Shown one piece after another: positions 7,790-15,947 of a stretch of DNA of 64,000 nt (positions are counted from its first letter, which is position 1; each line of letters starts with the position of its first letter). The notes under the pieces were generated by a model. That model did no database searches. It saw only the letters and a list, made by a program, of their open reading frames with translations, and was not told the origin of the DNA. The position numbers were made by a program, and so were the translations under genes. The DNA lies in contig JAGTRK010000003.1 in the NCBI GenBank assembly GCA_018261955.1, positions 248,001-312,000 of the forward strand. Direction: 5' to 3'. This DNA comes from Burkholderiaceae bacterium. Lineage in GTDB: Bacteria > Pseudomonadota > Gammaproteobacteria > Burkholderiales > Burkholderiaceae.

Positions 7790-9211
7790 ATGACTACAAA
7801 CACCACACCATACCAGCCTCGAAAAGCCATTGTACTGACCATTATTTTGGTCAGCTACCTCATGCTGCTGCTCGATATTTCCATTGTCATTACAGGTCTG
7901 CCCAAAATTGAGCAAGAGTTAAACTTTACCACCACTGAGTTGACGTGGGTGCAGAGTTTGTACACTTTAACCTTTGGTGGATTTTTATTGTTGGCGGCGC
8001 GGGCGGGTGATATTTTTGGGCGGCGGCGCATGTTTGTCATGGGTTTGACTGTGTTTATCCTCGCTTCTGTTTTGATTGGTTGGACGCAGTCGGCGGAGTG
8101 GATGCTCAGTGCGCGTGCGGTGCAGGGCATGGGCGCGGCGATTTTAGCGCCATCGACTTTGGCCTTGATGTCCACGAATTTTGCCGAGGGTGAGGAGCGT
8201 ACCCGCGCGGTGAGCTACTACGGCGCAACGGCGGGCGTGGGCGCGAGTATTGGTTTGGTCTTGGGTGGTATTTTTGCCGATTGGCTGTCGTGGCGGGTTG
8301 GGTTTTTCATCAACCTGCCCGTTGGTTTGGCTTTGATGTACGGCGCGCTGCGCTATTTGAAAGAAACCGAAAAACAAACGGGTCAATTGGATGTCATGGG
8401 CGCGCTGACTTCGACCATTGGCATGGGCAGTTTGATTTATGGCATCGTGCGCGCGGCTTCTCAGGGTTGGGGCAACGCACTCACAGTCACCGCTTTGCTG
8501 CTTGGCGTGGTTTTTTTGGCGGTTTTTGTGTGGAACGAATCCCGCGCCGAGCAGCCGATTATGCCGCTGCGTTTGTTTGCTAACCGCGAGCGCGTCGGTG
8601 CGTATGTAGCTCGTCTGCTGTTTTTGGGGTCAATGGTCGGCTTTTGGTTTTTCACCACACATTTTTTGCAAGGCGTATTGGGCTACACACCATTTGAGGC
8701 TGGGCTGGCATTCTTACCCACGACCGTGGTGAATTTTGCTGCCGCATTGATGGTCACACGCCTCACCACCGTCATGGGCGGCGGCGCAGTGGGTAATGGC
8801 CGACTGTTGTTTGTCGGCTTATCGATAACGCTGTTGGGCATGGGCTGGCTCGCCCAAGTCTCGGCCAACACCCATTATATATCTGGCGTTGCGCTGCCCA
8901 TGGTGTTGCTCGGCGTGGGACAAGGTTGGACATTAAGCCCGCTCACCGTCGCAGGCATTGCAGGCGTGAGCGAACAAGACGCAGGTGCCGCATCAGGCGT
9001 GGTTAACGCCTTCCATCAACTGGGCGCATCGCTGGGCTTGAGCATTTTGGCCGTGGTATTTGCGCATTCATACACAGGCACAGCCGATAACGTCGCCGTA
9101 TTGGCGCACCGCATCGGCAATGTGTTTTTAGCAGGTGCGTGGATGCTCATATTGGCGTTGGTGGTTGTGTGGTTGTTAATTATTCGTACCCCGCATACTG
9201 TGATGGATTAA
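7790..9211 (+). CDS. MFS drug/metabolite exporter, DHA2 (EmrB/QacA-like)
   Basis: A 473-residue transporter with about 14 membrane helices. Motifs of proton-coupled DHA2 exporters are visible: LDISIVITGLPKIEQEL in helix 1, the helix 2-3 loop ARAGDIFGRRRMFVMG and the antiporter motif region GAAILAPSTLALM. It probably extrudes toxic compounds or a pathway intermediate from the inner membrane. A TTG at 7772 could add six residues, but the ATG at 7790 is preferred. Its stop overlaps that of the convergent ECF gene by 4 bases. Confidence 0.92.
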   Translation: MTTNTTPYQPRKAIVLTIILVSYLMLLLDISIVITGLPKIEQELNFTTTELTWVQSLYTLTFGGFLLLAARAGDIFGRRRMFVMGLTVFILASVLIGWTQSAEWMLSARAVQGMGAAILAPSTLALMSTNFAEGEERTRAVSYYGATAGVGASIGLVLGGIFADWLSWRVGFFINLPVGLALMYGALRYLKETEKQTGQLDVMGALTSTIGMGSLIYGIVRAASQGWGNALTVTALLLGVVFLAVFVWNESRAEQPIMPLRLFANRERVGAYVARLLFLGSMVGFWFFTTHFLQGVLGYTPFEAGLAFLPTTVVNFAAALMVTRLTTVMGGGAVGNGRLLFVGLSITLLGMGWLAQVSANTHYISGVALPMVLLGVGQGWTLSPLTVAGIAGVSEQDAGAASGVVNAFHQLGASLGLSILAVVFAHSYTGTADNVAVLAHRIGNVFLAGAWMLILALVVVWLLIIRTPHTVMD

Positions 9212-9945
9212 ATTTCATTCATCAAGATTAGAATGACCAAAGTGATTAGAAACACCCAAGCATGGCGTTTTTGCGCACGTGTGCTTTGATAATTGTAATA
9301 AAACGTCTTGCGCGCGCTGCTCGCGTGCAACCCACGCGCACGCAAACTCATCGCACCGCGCGTCGCATGACGCAGGGCAAAAATCAGTATGGGCAACCAT
9401 TGCAAGAATTTTTCACGCCAATTCAAGCCGCGCAAAGTTGCCGAGAGTATGATGCGGCGAATTTCTGCGCGCATGAGTTCAATCGAGCCAAAGCCCAGTT
9501 GCAGTGCGTAGGCAATGTTCATGGATAACCAACCGCGTTGTAAGGCAAAACTCACGACATCGCGCAGGTTGAGCATTTTGCCCGACATCAGCGCGACCCA
9601 AGTCATGGTGGTGACGCGCAGCAAAATTTGATTGGCTTTATGGATGGTATCGGGCGTGCGCTCGGCGACAAAAACCATATTCCACAACCAAATTGACCAT
9701 GAGAGCAACAACGCCAATCCCAAACGGATGACAATGCTGCGCCAAGTCATGCCTTGAATTCGTGCCAAAATTGCCAATGCGAGTGCGAGTACCACGACTG
9801 TATGCCATGCCATTGGCAAGGCCACACCGATAAAAAACAGCATCAATATGCCCAGTACATGCGCATCGTGTAACGGGCGGGAGCGGATGGGGGCGTTGCT
9901 GTGGGTGTTCAAACGAAGGGTGTTGAAACGAGCAGTATCCATCAT
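9208..9945 (-). CDS. ykoC: ECF transporter T component (YkoC/EcfT type)
   Basis: A 245-residue membrane protein with helices in the N-terminal half and the EcfT coupling motifs near the C terminus (ATLRGLNWR and SLRARGLHAS, the A-R-G type boxes that contact the ATPases). It forms an energy-coupling-factor importer with the tandem ATPase and YkoE encoded just upstream. Its ATG overlaps the ATPase stop as ATGA (9942-9945), and a second ATG three bases later is also possible. Last gene of the TPP-riboswitch-controlled operon. Confidence 0.88.
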   Translation of the reverse strand: MMDTARFNTLRLNTHSNAPIRSRPLHDAHVLGILMLFFIGVALPMAWHTVVVLALALAILARIQGMTWRSIVIRLGLALLLSWSIWLWNMVFVAERTPDTIHKANQILLRVTTMTWVALMSGKMLNLRDVVSFALQRGWLSMNIAYALQLGFGSIELMRAEIRRIILSATLRGLNWREKFLQWLPILIFALRHATRGAMSLRARGLHASSARKTFYYNYQSTRAQKRHAWVFLITLVILILMNEI

Positions 9946-11285
9946 GTTACCACCGCCTCAATAACTTCTAAATGCTGATGGCGAATGCGCCAAGTTTGGT
10001 CGGCAATCGCTTGGTGCAACACTGGGTCGTGGGTAATCACAATCAGGGCGTAGCCCGCGGATTTGAACGACTGTATCAATCGGGTGATGCGCTCGGCATT
10101 AAGCGCGTCCTGCCCAAAAGTTGGCTCATCCAAAATGATGAGCGATTTTTTAAGCAAGATGGGAAACAGCAAGGTTAAACGGCGTTTTTGCCCTTCGGAG
10201 AGTTGATGCGGCGAGCGTTTAGCGCAGTGATCCAAACCAAACTGTGTCAGTGTGGCGGGTACATCGGTCACGCCCAATTGCGTCAACTCCTCCGCTACGG
10301 TATCAAAGAAAAAATGGCTGTCAGGGTGCTGAAACACATACATCATCTGTACGCGCGGTTTCACCGACAGTCCCGATGCGGTGAGGTCAATTTCACCCGA
10401 CAAAGGTTTGAGCAATCCAGCCAAGGTGTTGAGCAGGGTGGATTTGCCCGAGCCGTTGTCACCACAGAGCACGGCGCATTCGCCTGATTGTAAAGTCGCA
10501 TGGGCAATAGAAAATAGCGGATTTTTTTTGTCATAACCGATGACTAAATTGCTTAAGTTTAAAGTGATTTTAGACGGTGCATCGGGCAATGTGAATGATT
10601 GAGGATGCGCGCGTTCATGTTCGAGTTCAGTACTCGTTAAGTCGAGATATTGCGCAACGGGCAATTCACGGATGACCCCGCGTTCATTGATGTACCAGCA
10701 AATGTCCACAAGTGGCACGGCTTCACGGTGGTGGTCAATCAAAATCACGCAGGCGTTTTGCTTGAGCGTGTGCAGCGTACGGTAAAAATCCGCCCGCATT
10801 TGTGGGTCTAAAAAAGCCGTTGGCTCATCCAATAATAAAACTTTGGGGTCAGTGGCTAACATGGATGCGAGCAATAATCGCTGTGCCTGACCGTGCGAAA
10901 GTTTGGCCGTGGGCATCATTTCAAAATCTGCCAAACCAAATTGTGCCAACAATTTTAAATGCGTGTGCATCTCGCTGGGGCTGTCTTGGCGGTGTTCTAA
11001 ACTGAAGAAAAATTCCTCGCCGACACGCTCGTGCACGATTTGCGTATGCGGGTTTTGCGATAGGTACAGGGCATCGGGCGCAATCGCAGGATTGCCACCA
11101 CTGAGCGTACCGTGGATGAACTCAGGGTGCAAACCTTTGATGAGATTGAGCAAAGTGGATTTACCCGCGCCGCTCGCACCCGTCAACCAAATCAGCCCCG
11201 TAGCGGGTAAAGACAGCGGCGCGGGCAGGTGTATGCCCGTGGCAGTTCGGGCGTAGCTAAACTCAAATGCAGGCAAACAATTCAA
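9942..11285 (-). CDS. ykoD: Tandem-domain ABC ATPase of ECF transporter (YkoD type)
   Basis: A 447-residue fusion of two ATPase domains. Domain 1 has Walker A GASGAGKST (36-44), signature LSHGQAQRLLLAS and Walker B VLLLDEPTAF. Domain 2 has Walker A GDNGSGKST, signature LSEGQKRRLTLLF and Walker B LIILDEPTFG. This fused form is typical of YkoD, which powers the YkoEDC importer of the thiamine precursor HMP. The only sensible start is TTG at 11285, with AGGA about 7 bases upstream; a short ATG reading frame just before it closes at once. It is 42 bases downstream of ykoE and coupled to ykoC. Confidence 0.92.
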   Translation of the reverse strand: MNCLPAFEFSYARTATGIHLPAPLSLPATGLIWLTGASGAGKSTLLNLIKGLHPEFIHGTLSGGNPAIAPDALYLSQNPHTQIVHERVGEEFFFSLEHRQDSPSEMHTHLKLLAQFGLADFEMMPTAKLSHGQAQRLLLASMLATDPKVLLLDEPTAFLDPQMRADFYRTLHTLKQNACVILIDHHREAVPLVDICWYINERGVIRELPVAQYLDLTSTELEHERAHPQSFTLPDAPSKITLNLSNLVIGYDKKNPLFSIAHATLQSGECAVLCGDNGSGKSTLLNTLAGLLKPLSGEIDLTASGLSVKPRVQMMYVFQHPDSHFFFDTVAEELTQLGVTDVPATLTQFGLDHCAKRSPHQLSEGQKRRLTLLFPILLKKSLIILDEPTFGQDALNAERITRLIQSFKSAGYALIVITHDPVLHQAIADQTWRIRHQHLEVIEAVVT

Positions 11286-11327
11286 GTGCTCATCCTATGG
11301 TCGGCGTTCATTTCAAAGGCAAAGGTT

Positions 11328-11957
11328 TCAGCGGTCTTGAGCAATTAAAAAACCGTCCAACAAACCTGTTTTGAGCAAGCGTTTTCCAAGGAAATGACTC
11401 AAGCCTGCGGCAAATATCCAACTGGAAACCACAAATATCAAGAGTTGCAGCGTGTTAAAAGTGATGCTCAGGTTGTCCTGCTCTTGGCTGAAAAAATCAT
11501 AGCCAAAACTAAAGATTGCCGCCATGCTCGCCGCCAACATCAGCACCGCAAAATTCCATTTGCGGTAAAAAAACAGCATGAACACCAACTCCGCGCCCAA
11601 ACCTTGGAGTAATCCATACACCAGCGCGCTCATACCCCACTGAGTAATGATGCCTTCCACGCCCGCAGAGACCAGCGAGCCAAACAATGCAATGCTCGGT
11701 TTGCGCACCATATAACCAAAAAACACAGGCGCGAGCAACCAAAAGCCATCCAAGCCGCGTTTGATGCCCAAAGGTTTGAGTAAAGGTTCTTTCAAAATAT
11801 CATAAACCAAAGTCCATGCCCAATACGCCACCCCCATGGCGGCAGCCATTACGGCGACCGAAACCCATTCTTGCAAAGTGATGGAGCGAAACAGTGCCGC
11901 AGGTGAGCGCGGTGCCTTGTGTTGTGGATGATTGGGTGAAACCATAGATGTATTCAT
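11328..11957 (-). CDS. ykoE: ECF transporter S component for thiamine precursor (YkoE type)
   Basis: A 209-residue membrane protein with about five to six helices and a hydrophilic N terminus. The first helix region (WVSVAVMAAAMGVAYWAWT) and PVFFGYMVRKPSIALFGSL match YkoE, the substrate-binding subunit of ECF importers for hydroxymethylpyrimidine or thiamine. It is the first gene behind a TPP riboswitch on the same strand, which independently supports the thiamine link. Transcribed with ykoD and ykoC. Confidence 0.9.
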   Translation of the reverse strand: MNTSMVSPNHPQHKAPRSPAALFRSITLQEWVSVAVMAAAMGVAYWAWTLVYDILKEPLLKPLGIKRGLDGFWLLAPVFFGYMVRKPSIALFGSLVSAGVEGIITQWGMSALVYGLLQGLGAELVFMLFFYRKWNFAVLMLAASMAAIFSFGYDFFSQEQDNLSITFNTLQLLIFVVSSWIFAAGLSHFLGKRLLKTGLLDGFLIAQDR

Positions 11958-11962
11958 ACGAG

Positions 11963-12046
11963 TCCTTTCCTACGCAGGGATTATCCTGACAGGTTCAAAG
12001 GGTATTTCTCAGATTGAGCCGCCCCATGCGACTAACCACCCCTAAG
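11963..12046 (-). promoter_or_regulatory. TPP riboswitch (ykoE operon)
   Basis: On the reverse strand the conserved TPP aptamer elements appear in order: AGGGGTGGTT, the core CTGAGAAATACCC, TTTGAACCTG, then the P4-P5 arm ending CCTGCGTAGGAAAGG. The ykoE start is only a few bases downstream, so control probably works by masking the ribosome-binding site when thiamine pyrophosphate is bound. Confidence 0.95.
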
Positions 12047-12186
12047 ACATTAAAGCCGCGCCATTATGCTAATGAAACTTTTAAAAGTCAATCAACACGT
12101 CAATTGAGATGAGGAAACGAATCAGTTGGTCATTGTCCAAAAAAGTGGCATAATCGCGTCCGTGTGTGTCATCGCGCATGCACATC

Positions 12187-12270
12187 CGCTAGGGGTGTCA
12201 CAGATAAAAATATCCGTGACTGAGAAATACCCTTTGAACCTGATCTGGGTTGTACCAGCGTAGGAAAGCG
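12187..12270 (+). promoter_or_regulatory. TPP riboswitch (thiM-thiE)
   Basis: All aptamer landmarks are present: GCTAGGGGTG, a P3 stem GTCAC...GTGAC, core CTGAGAAATACCC (from 12220), TTTGAACCTGATCTGG and ACCAGCGTAGGAAAGC. An A/U-rich imperfect hairpin follows (about 12270-12300, GAAAAAATT...AATTTTTTC) and may be the expression platform. It lies back to back with the ykoE riboswitch, about 140 bases apart. Confidence 0.96.
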
Positions 12271-12339
12271 AAAAAATTCAACCGCGTGTTCAATTTTTTC
12301 CCCACCTGTTCAACTCGATTTTTATGAAAGCAAATCGAG

Positions 12340-13179
12340 ATGTCACTTCAATCAACAACGCACACGTCACAGATTTCTGCACATGACCTGTGGCAGGATG
12401 TGCTTGCCGTGCGTGCGAACGCGCCATTGGTGCACAGCATCACCAATTTTGTGGTCATGAACTTCAATGCCAATGTTCTGCTCGCACTCGGCGCATCGCC
12501 CGTGATGGCGCATGCGTGTGAAGAAGTCGCCGATATGGCGAGCATCGCAGGCGCATTGGTACTGAATATTGGCACACTTGAGCCCGACTGGATAGAGGCG
12601 ATGAAAATTGCCCATACGCAGGCACATGCGCGTGGCATCCCTGTGGTGCTCGACCCTGTGGGTGCGGGTGCAACGCCATACCGCAATCAGGCATTGTCTG
12701 AACTCATCGCCAACGCTTCGCCATCCATCATCCGTGGCAATGCCTCAGAAATCATGAGTGTGGCGGGTTTGGCGACTGCCACCCGTGGCGTGGACAGTTC
12801 GGTTGGCTCGAATCAAGCGTTAGACAGCGCACAGATTTTGGCGCAAAAAATCAACGGTGTGGTCTGTGTCTCGGGCGCAACCGATTATGTATTGGATGCG
12901 CAAGGACGTGCCGCACATTTGAATAATGGGCACATTTGGATGACCAAAGTCACGGGTGTGGGCTGCTCCGCCAGTGCTATGGTGGGCGCATTTGCCGCAG
13001 TGCAGTCGGATTTATGGCGCGCGACACTGGCTACGATGGCTTATCTGGGCGTGGTTGGCGAAGTGGCGTATGAGTTTGCGAAAAACCAAGGCGTGGGCGC
13101 GTATCAAATCCACTTATTAAATGCCTTACAAAATTTAGATGAAGCGACTTTTGTGCAACGGTTGAAACTCAATGATTGA
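12340..13179 (+). CDS. thiM: Hydroxyethylthiazole kinase
   Basis: A 279-residue ribokinase-fold enzyme that phosphorylates 4-methyl-5-hydroxyethylthiazole with ATP so the thiazole half of thiamine can be salvaged. Family features: [27 protein letters not shown] at the start, [11 protein letters not shown] in the middle, RGNASEI, and the catalytic loop [15 protein letters not shown] near residue 210, with the cysteine typical of ThiM. It is the first gene behind the forward TPP riboswitch and overlaps thiE by 8 bases. Confidence 0.96.
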   Translation: MSLQSTTHTSQISAHDLWQDVLAVRANAPLVHSITNFVVMNFNANVLLALGASPVMAHACEEVADMASIAGALVLNIGTLEPDWIEAMKIAHTQAHARGIPVVLDPVGAGATPYRNQALSELIANASPSIIRGNASEIMSVAGLATATRGVDSSVGSNQALDSAQILAQKINGVVCVSGATDYVLDAQGRAAHLNNGHIWMTKVTGVGCSASAMVGAFAAVQSDLWRATLATMAYLGVVGEVAYEFAKNQGVGAYQIHLLNALQNLDEATFVQRLKLND

Positions 13180-13831
13180 TTTCACTCCCACTCAAATCAA
13201 ACAAGCCTTGCGTCTGTATTTGGTCACCGATGATGCCTTGTGTCTGCACCATTCATTGTTGGATGTGGTGCAGTTGGCGGTGCAATCGGGCGTGACCTGC
13301 GTGCAATTGCGCGAGAAACATTTGCCAACAGGTGAGTTTGTCGAGAAAGCCCGTGCGTTGCAAGCCATCATCCAACGCCACGCGCCGCATGTGCCGCTCA
13401 TCATCAATGACCGCGTCGATGTTGCACTGGCGGTGGGTGCTGACGGTGTGCATGTCGGGCAGTCTGATATGGCGGTCGCGGATGTGCGCCGTTTGATGAT
13501 GGTTGGTGTGGTTGGACTGTCGGTAGAATCGATGGATGATGTGCGCGAGGTTGAAAAAATGCGCGCTCAGGGCATAAACATTGATTACCTTGGCGTCAGT
13601 CCTGTGTTTGGCACAATGACCAAATCAGACATTGCACCACCTTTGGGTTTGGAAGGGGTTGCCAAAATGCGTGCTTTGACCGATTTACCTTTGGTGGGCA
13701 TCGGTGGTGTTCACGTTGGCAATGCGCATCAAGTCATACAAGCAGGCGCGGATGGCATCGCCGTGGTCAGCGCGATTTGCTCGGCACGGCGTCCTGATGA
13801 GGCGGTTCGGGATTTGTTGGCGCAGTTGTAA
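13172..13831 (+). CDS. thiE: Thiamine-phosphate synthase
   Basis: A 219-residue TIM-barrel enzyme that joins HMP pyrophosphate with thiazole phosphate to give thiamine phosphate. Visible motifs: [49 protein letters not shown] and the phosphate-binding [20 protein letters not shown]. The start ATG at 13172 lies inside the end of thiM (8-base overlap), indicating coupling. A 133-bp inverted-repeat element follows before thiD. Confidence 0.96.
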   Translation: MIDFTPTQIKQALRLYLVTDDALCLHHSLLDVVQLAVQSGVTCVQLREKHLPTGEFVEKARALQAIIQRHAPHVPLIINDRVDVALAVGADGVHVGQSDMAVADVRRLMMVGVVGLSVESMDDVREVEKMRAQGINIDYLGVSPVFGTMTKSDIAPPLGLEGVAKMRALTDLPLVGIGGVHVGNAHQVIQAGADGIAVVSAICSARRPDEAVRDLLAQL

Positions 13832-13879
13832 ATACTCAAAAGACAGTCTGATGAATATAGGAAATCCTTAACCAAAATA

Positions 13880-14012
13880 CCGTCATTCCCGCATGGGGTT
13901 AGCGGGAATCCAGCCAAACGCGGAGCGTTTGTTCAACATCTACGTTTTGATAATCGTTCTAAAAGTTAGAATAACAAACTGGATTCCCGCTAACCCCATG
14001 CGGGAATGACGG
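13880..14012. repeat. 133-bp element bounded by perfect 34-bp inverted repeats
   Basis: The left arm (13880-13913) and right arm (13979-14012) are exact reverse complements over 34 bases, separated by a 65-bp centre. Each arm is itself a partial palindrome, ATTCCCGC...GCGGGAAT, recalling the ATTCCC-N-GGGAAT repeats of Neisseria (dRS3), though with a longer spacer. The centre also holds TTCTAA-aag-TTAGAA. No coding capacity and no clear target duplication. It is likely a small mobile (MITE-like) or REP-like repeat; transcribed, it would fold into a long hairpin between thiE and thiD. Confidence 0.85.
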
Positions 14013-14051
14013 CATATCTACAACCACATTTACATAAAAATAGGAACAAAC

Positions 14052-14903
14052 ATGACACTACACTACCCACGCATCCTATCCATCGCAGGCTCAGACAGCG
14101 GCGGCGGCGCGGGCATCCAAGCAGATCTCAAAACCTGTTCGGCTTTGGGCTGCTACGGCATGACCGCCATCACCGCAATTACCGCGCAAAACACACTCGG
14201 CGTAGTTGGCATACATGCGATTCCCTCTGAAATGCTGCGCCAACAAATTGATGCCGTGGTCAGCGATATTGGTGTCGATGCGGTGAAAATTGGCATATTG
14301 CATGACCCCGAAGTCGTCCACATCGTTGCCCAAGCGATTCGCCAGTATCGCTTCAAACACATCGTGCTCGATCCCGTGATGGTCGCCACCAGTGGCGACG
14401 CGCTGATTGCGCGTGAGACGATTGCAGTTTTGGTCGAGGAATTGTTTCCCTTGGTCAGCGTCATCACGCCGAATTTGGACGAGGCGAGTTTGTTGCTGGC
14501 TCGTCCGATTCAATATGTGCATGAGTTAAACGCTGCTACGCAGGATTTACACACTTTGGGTGCGCCTGCGGTGCTCCTCAAAGGCGGGCATTTGGCAGAG
14601 CAAAACGAAGGCGCGCAAGTGACCGATGTCTTGCTGTACCCGCAGGATGGTGAGATGCACGCGCAGACCTATACCAGTCCACGCATCATCAGCCGCAATA
14701 CGCACGGCACGGGCTGTACACTGTCATCGGCGATTGCTTGCTATTTGGCTTTGGGTGCGTCTTTACCTGATGCGGTGGCACAAGCGCGGGTGTATATTGT
14801 GCAGGCGATTGAGCAAGGAAAAAATGTGCAGACAGGGCAGGGGCATGGGCCACTCAATCATGGATTTGCACCTGTGGTGATGCGAAAAATTACTGAAAAT
14901 TAA
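14052..14903 (+). CDS. thiD: Hydroxymethylpyrimidine/phosphomethylpyrimidine kinase
   Basis: A 283-residue ribokinase-fold enzyme that phosphorylates HMP and then HMP phosphate, giving HMP pyrophosphate for ThiE. Motifs: IAGSDSGGGAGIQADLKT (residues about 8-25), LDPVMVATSGD, TPNLDEASLLL, LKGGHL and the catalytic NTHGTGCTLSSAIACYLALG near residue 218. It is separated from thiE by the 133-bp inverted-repeat element, so it may depend on read-through or on its own promoter. Confidence 0.96.
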   Translation: MTLHYPRILSIAGSDSGGGAGIQADLKTCSALGCYGMTAITAITAQNTLGVVGIHAIPSEMLRQQIDAVVSDIGVDAVKIGILHDPEVVHIVAQAIRQYRFKHIVLDPVMVATSGDALIARETIAVLVEELFPLVSVITPNLDEASLLLARPIQYVHELNAATQDLHTLGAPAVLLKGGHLAEQNEGAQVTDVLLYPQDGEMHAQTYTSPRIISRNTHGTGCTLSSAIACYLALGASLPDAVAQARVYIVQAIEQGKNVQTGQGHGPLNHGFAPVVMRKITEN

Positions 14904-14994
14904 CGTGGGAGCCATGAAAGGTCACTACTCTTAATATTCACATAACCTTGTTCAATTATAATCACGCGACTATTAATAATGCCGAAAGTCCAAA

Positions 14995-15903
14995 ATGAAT
15001 TCTTTAAAAAAGTTTATGTACCTCTCGATTGCCACAGCCGTGGCAACCATTACGCTGAAAATGTTGGCGTATTTTATGACGGGTTCGGTAGGTCTGTTTT
15101 CGGATGCCTTGGAATCCTGCGTGAATTTGGCGGCGGCGGTGGTGGCCTTGATTATGTTGACCATCGCTGAGAAACCTGCCGATGACGCGCATCCCTTTGG
15201 TCATACCAAGGCCGAATATTTTTCAAGTGCAATTGAAGGTGCTTTGATTTTGTTGGCGGCGTTTAGCATTATTTGGACGGCAGTGCCGAAATTGTTTCAT
15301 CCACAAGCCTTGGAAAACTTAGGTATAGGGCTGGCAGTGGCATTGGGTGCTTCGCTTCTAAATTTGGTCACGTCGTTGATTCTAATTAAAAAAGGCAAAG
15401 AAAACCACTCAATTGTTTTAGAAGCCGACGGCAGACATTTGATGACGGATGTATGGACTTCAGTCGGTGTGTTGGCTGGGATTGGTTTGGTGAAACTTAC
15501 GGGCTGGTTGATACTGGATCCAATTATCGCGATTGCGGTCGGTTTAAATATTGTATGGACAGGTTATCATTTGATGATGCGCTCGGCGCACGGCTTGCTT
15601 GATTCGGGGATTTCAGCAGAAGAAAATGCTAAAGTGATGGCGGTGTTAGATAGCTACAAAGCCAAACAAGGCATTGATTATCATGCATTGATGTCACGTC
15701 AAGCGGGACAACACAAATTCATTAAGATGCACGTTTTGGTTCCTGAAGACTGGTCAATTAAACAAGCGCATGACTTAGCAAATAACGTTGAGAGCGACAT
15801 TCGCAATGTGTTTCAAACGCCGACCTCAGTATTTACGCATATAGAGCCATTGGGTGATGTGGATGAGGTTGATGAAATGGGGGCAACCATTGTACCCGTT
15901 TAA
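14995..15903 (+). CDS. Cation diffusion facilitator (CDF) family transporter
   Basis: A 302-residue inner-membrane antiporter with about six helices and a cytoplasmic C-terminal domain. CDF features: FMTGSVGLFSDALESCVNLAAA in helix 2, where the Asp is a metal ligand; HPFGHTKAEYFSS after helix 2; and HLMTDVWTSVGVL in helix 5. It exports divalent metals such as Zn, Fe or Mn; the Ser/Asp arrangement does not let me name the ion. The start is ATG at 14995. Its stop codon is embedded in a 10-bp inverted repeat. Confidence 0.93.
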   Translation: MNSLKKFMYLSIATAVATITLKMLAYFMTGSVGLFSDALESCVNLAAAVVALIMLTIAEKPADDAHPFGHTKAEYFSSAIEGALILLAAFSIIWTAVPKLFHPQALENLGIGLAVALGASLLNLVTSLILIKKGKENHSIVLEADGRHLMTDVWTSVGVLAGIGLVKLTGWLILDPIIAIAVGLNIVWTGYHLMMRSAHGLLDSGISAEENAKVMAVLDSYKAKQGIDYHALMSRQAGQHKFIKMHVLVPEDWSIKQAHDLANNVESDIRNVFQTPTSVFTHIEPLGDVDEVDEMGATIVPV

Positions 15904-15917
15904 TAATGGGTACAATG
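15888..15917. terminator. Inverted repeat between convergent genes
   Basis: CATTGTACCC-gtttaataat-GGGTACAATG is a perfect 10-bp stem with a 10-base loop that covers the stop codon of the CDF gene (15901-15903) and lies before the convergent cytX stop. There is no U-run on either strand, so it is at best an atypical transcription end or mRNA-stabilising hairpin. Confidence 0.35.
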
Positions 15918-15947
15918 TAAAACTGCCGAAAACTCATCTATCATAAA

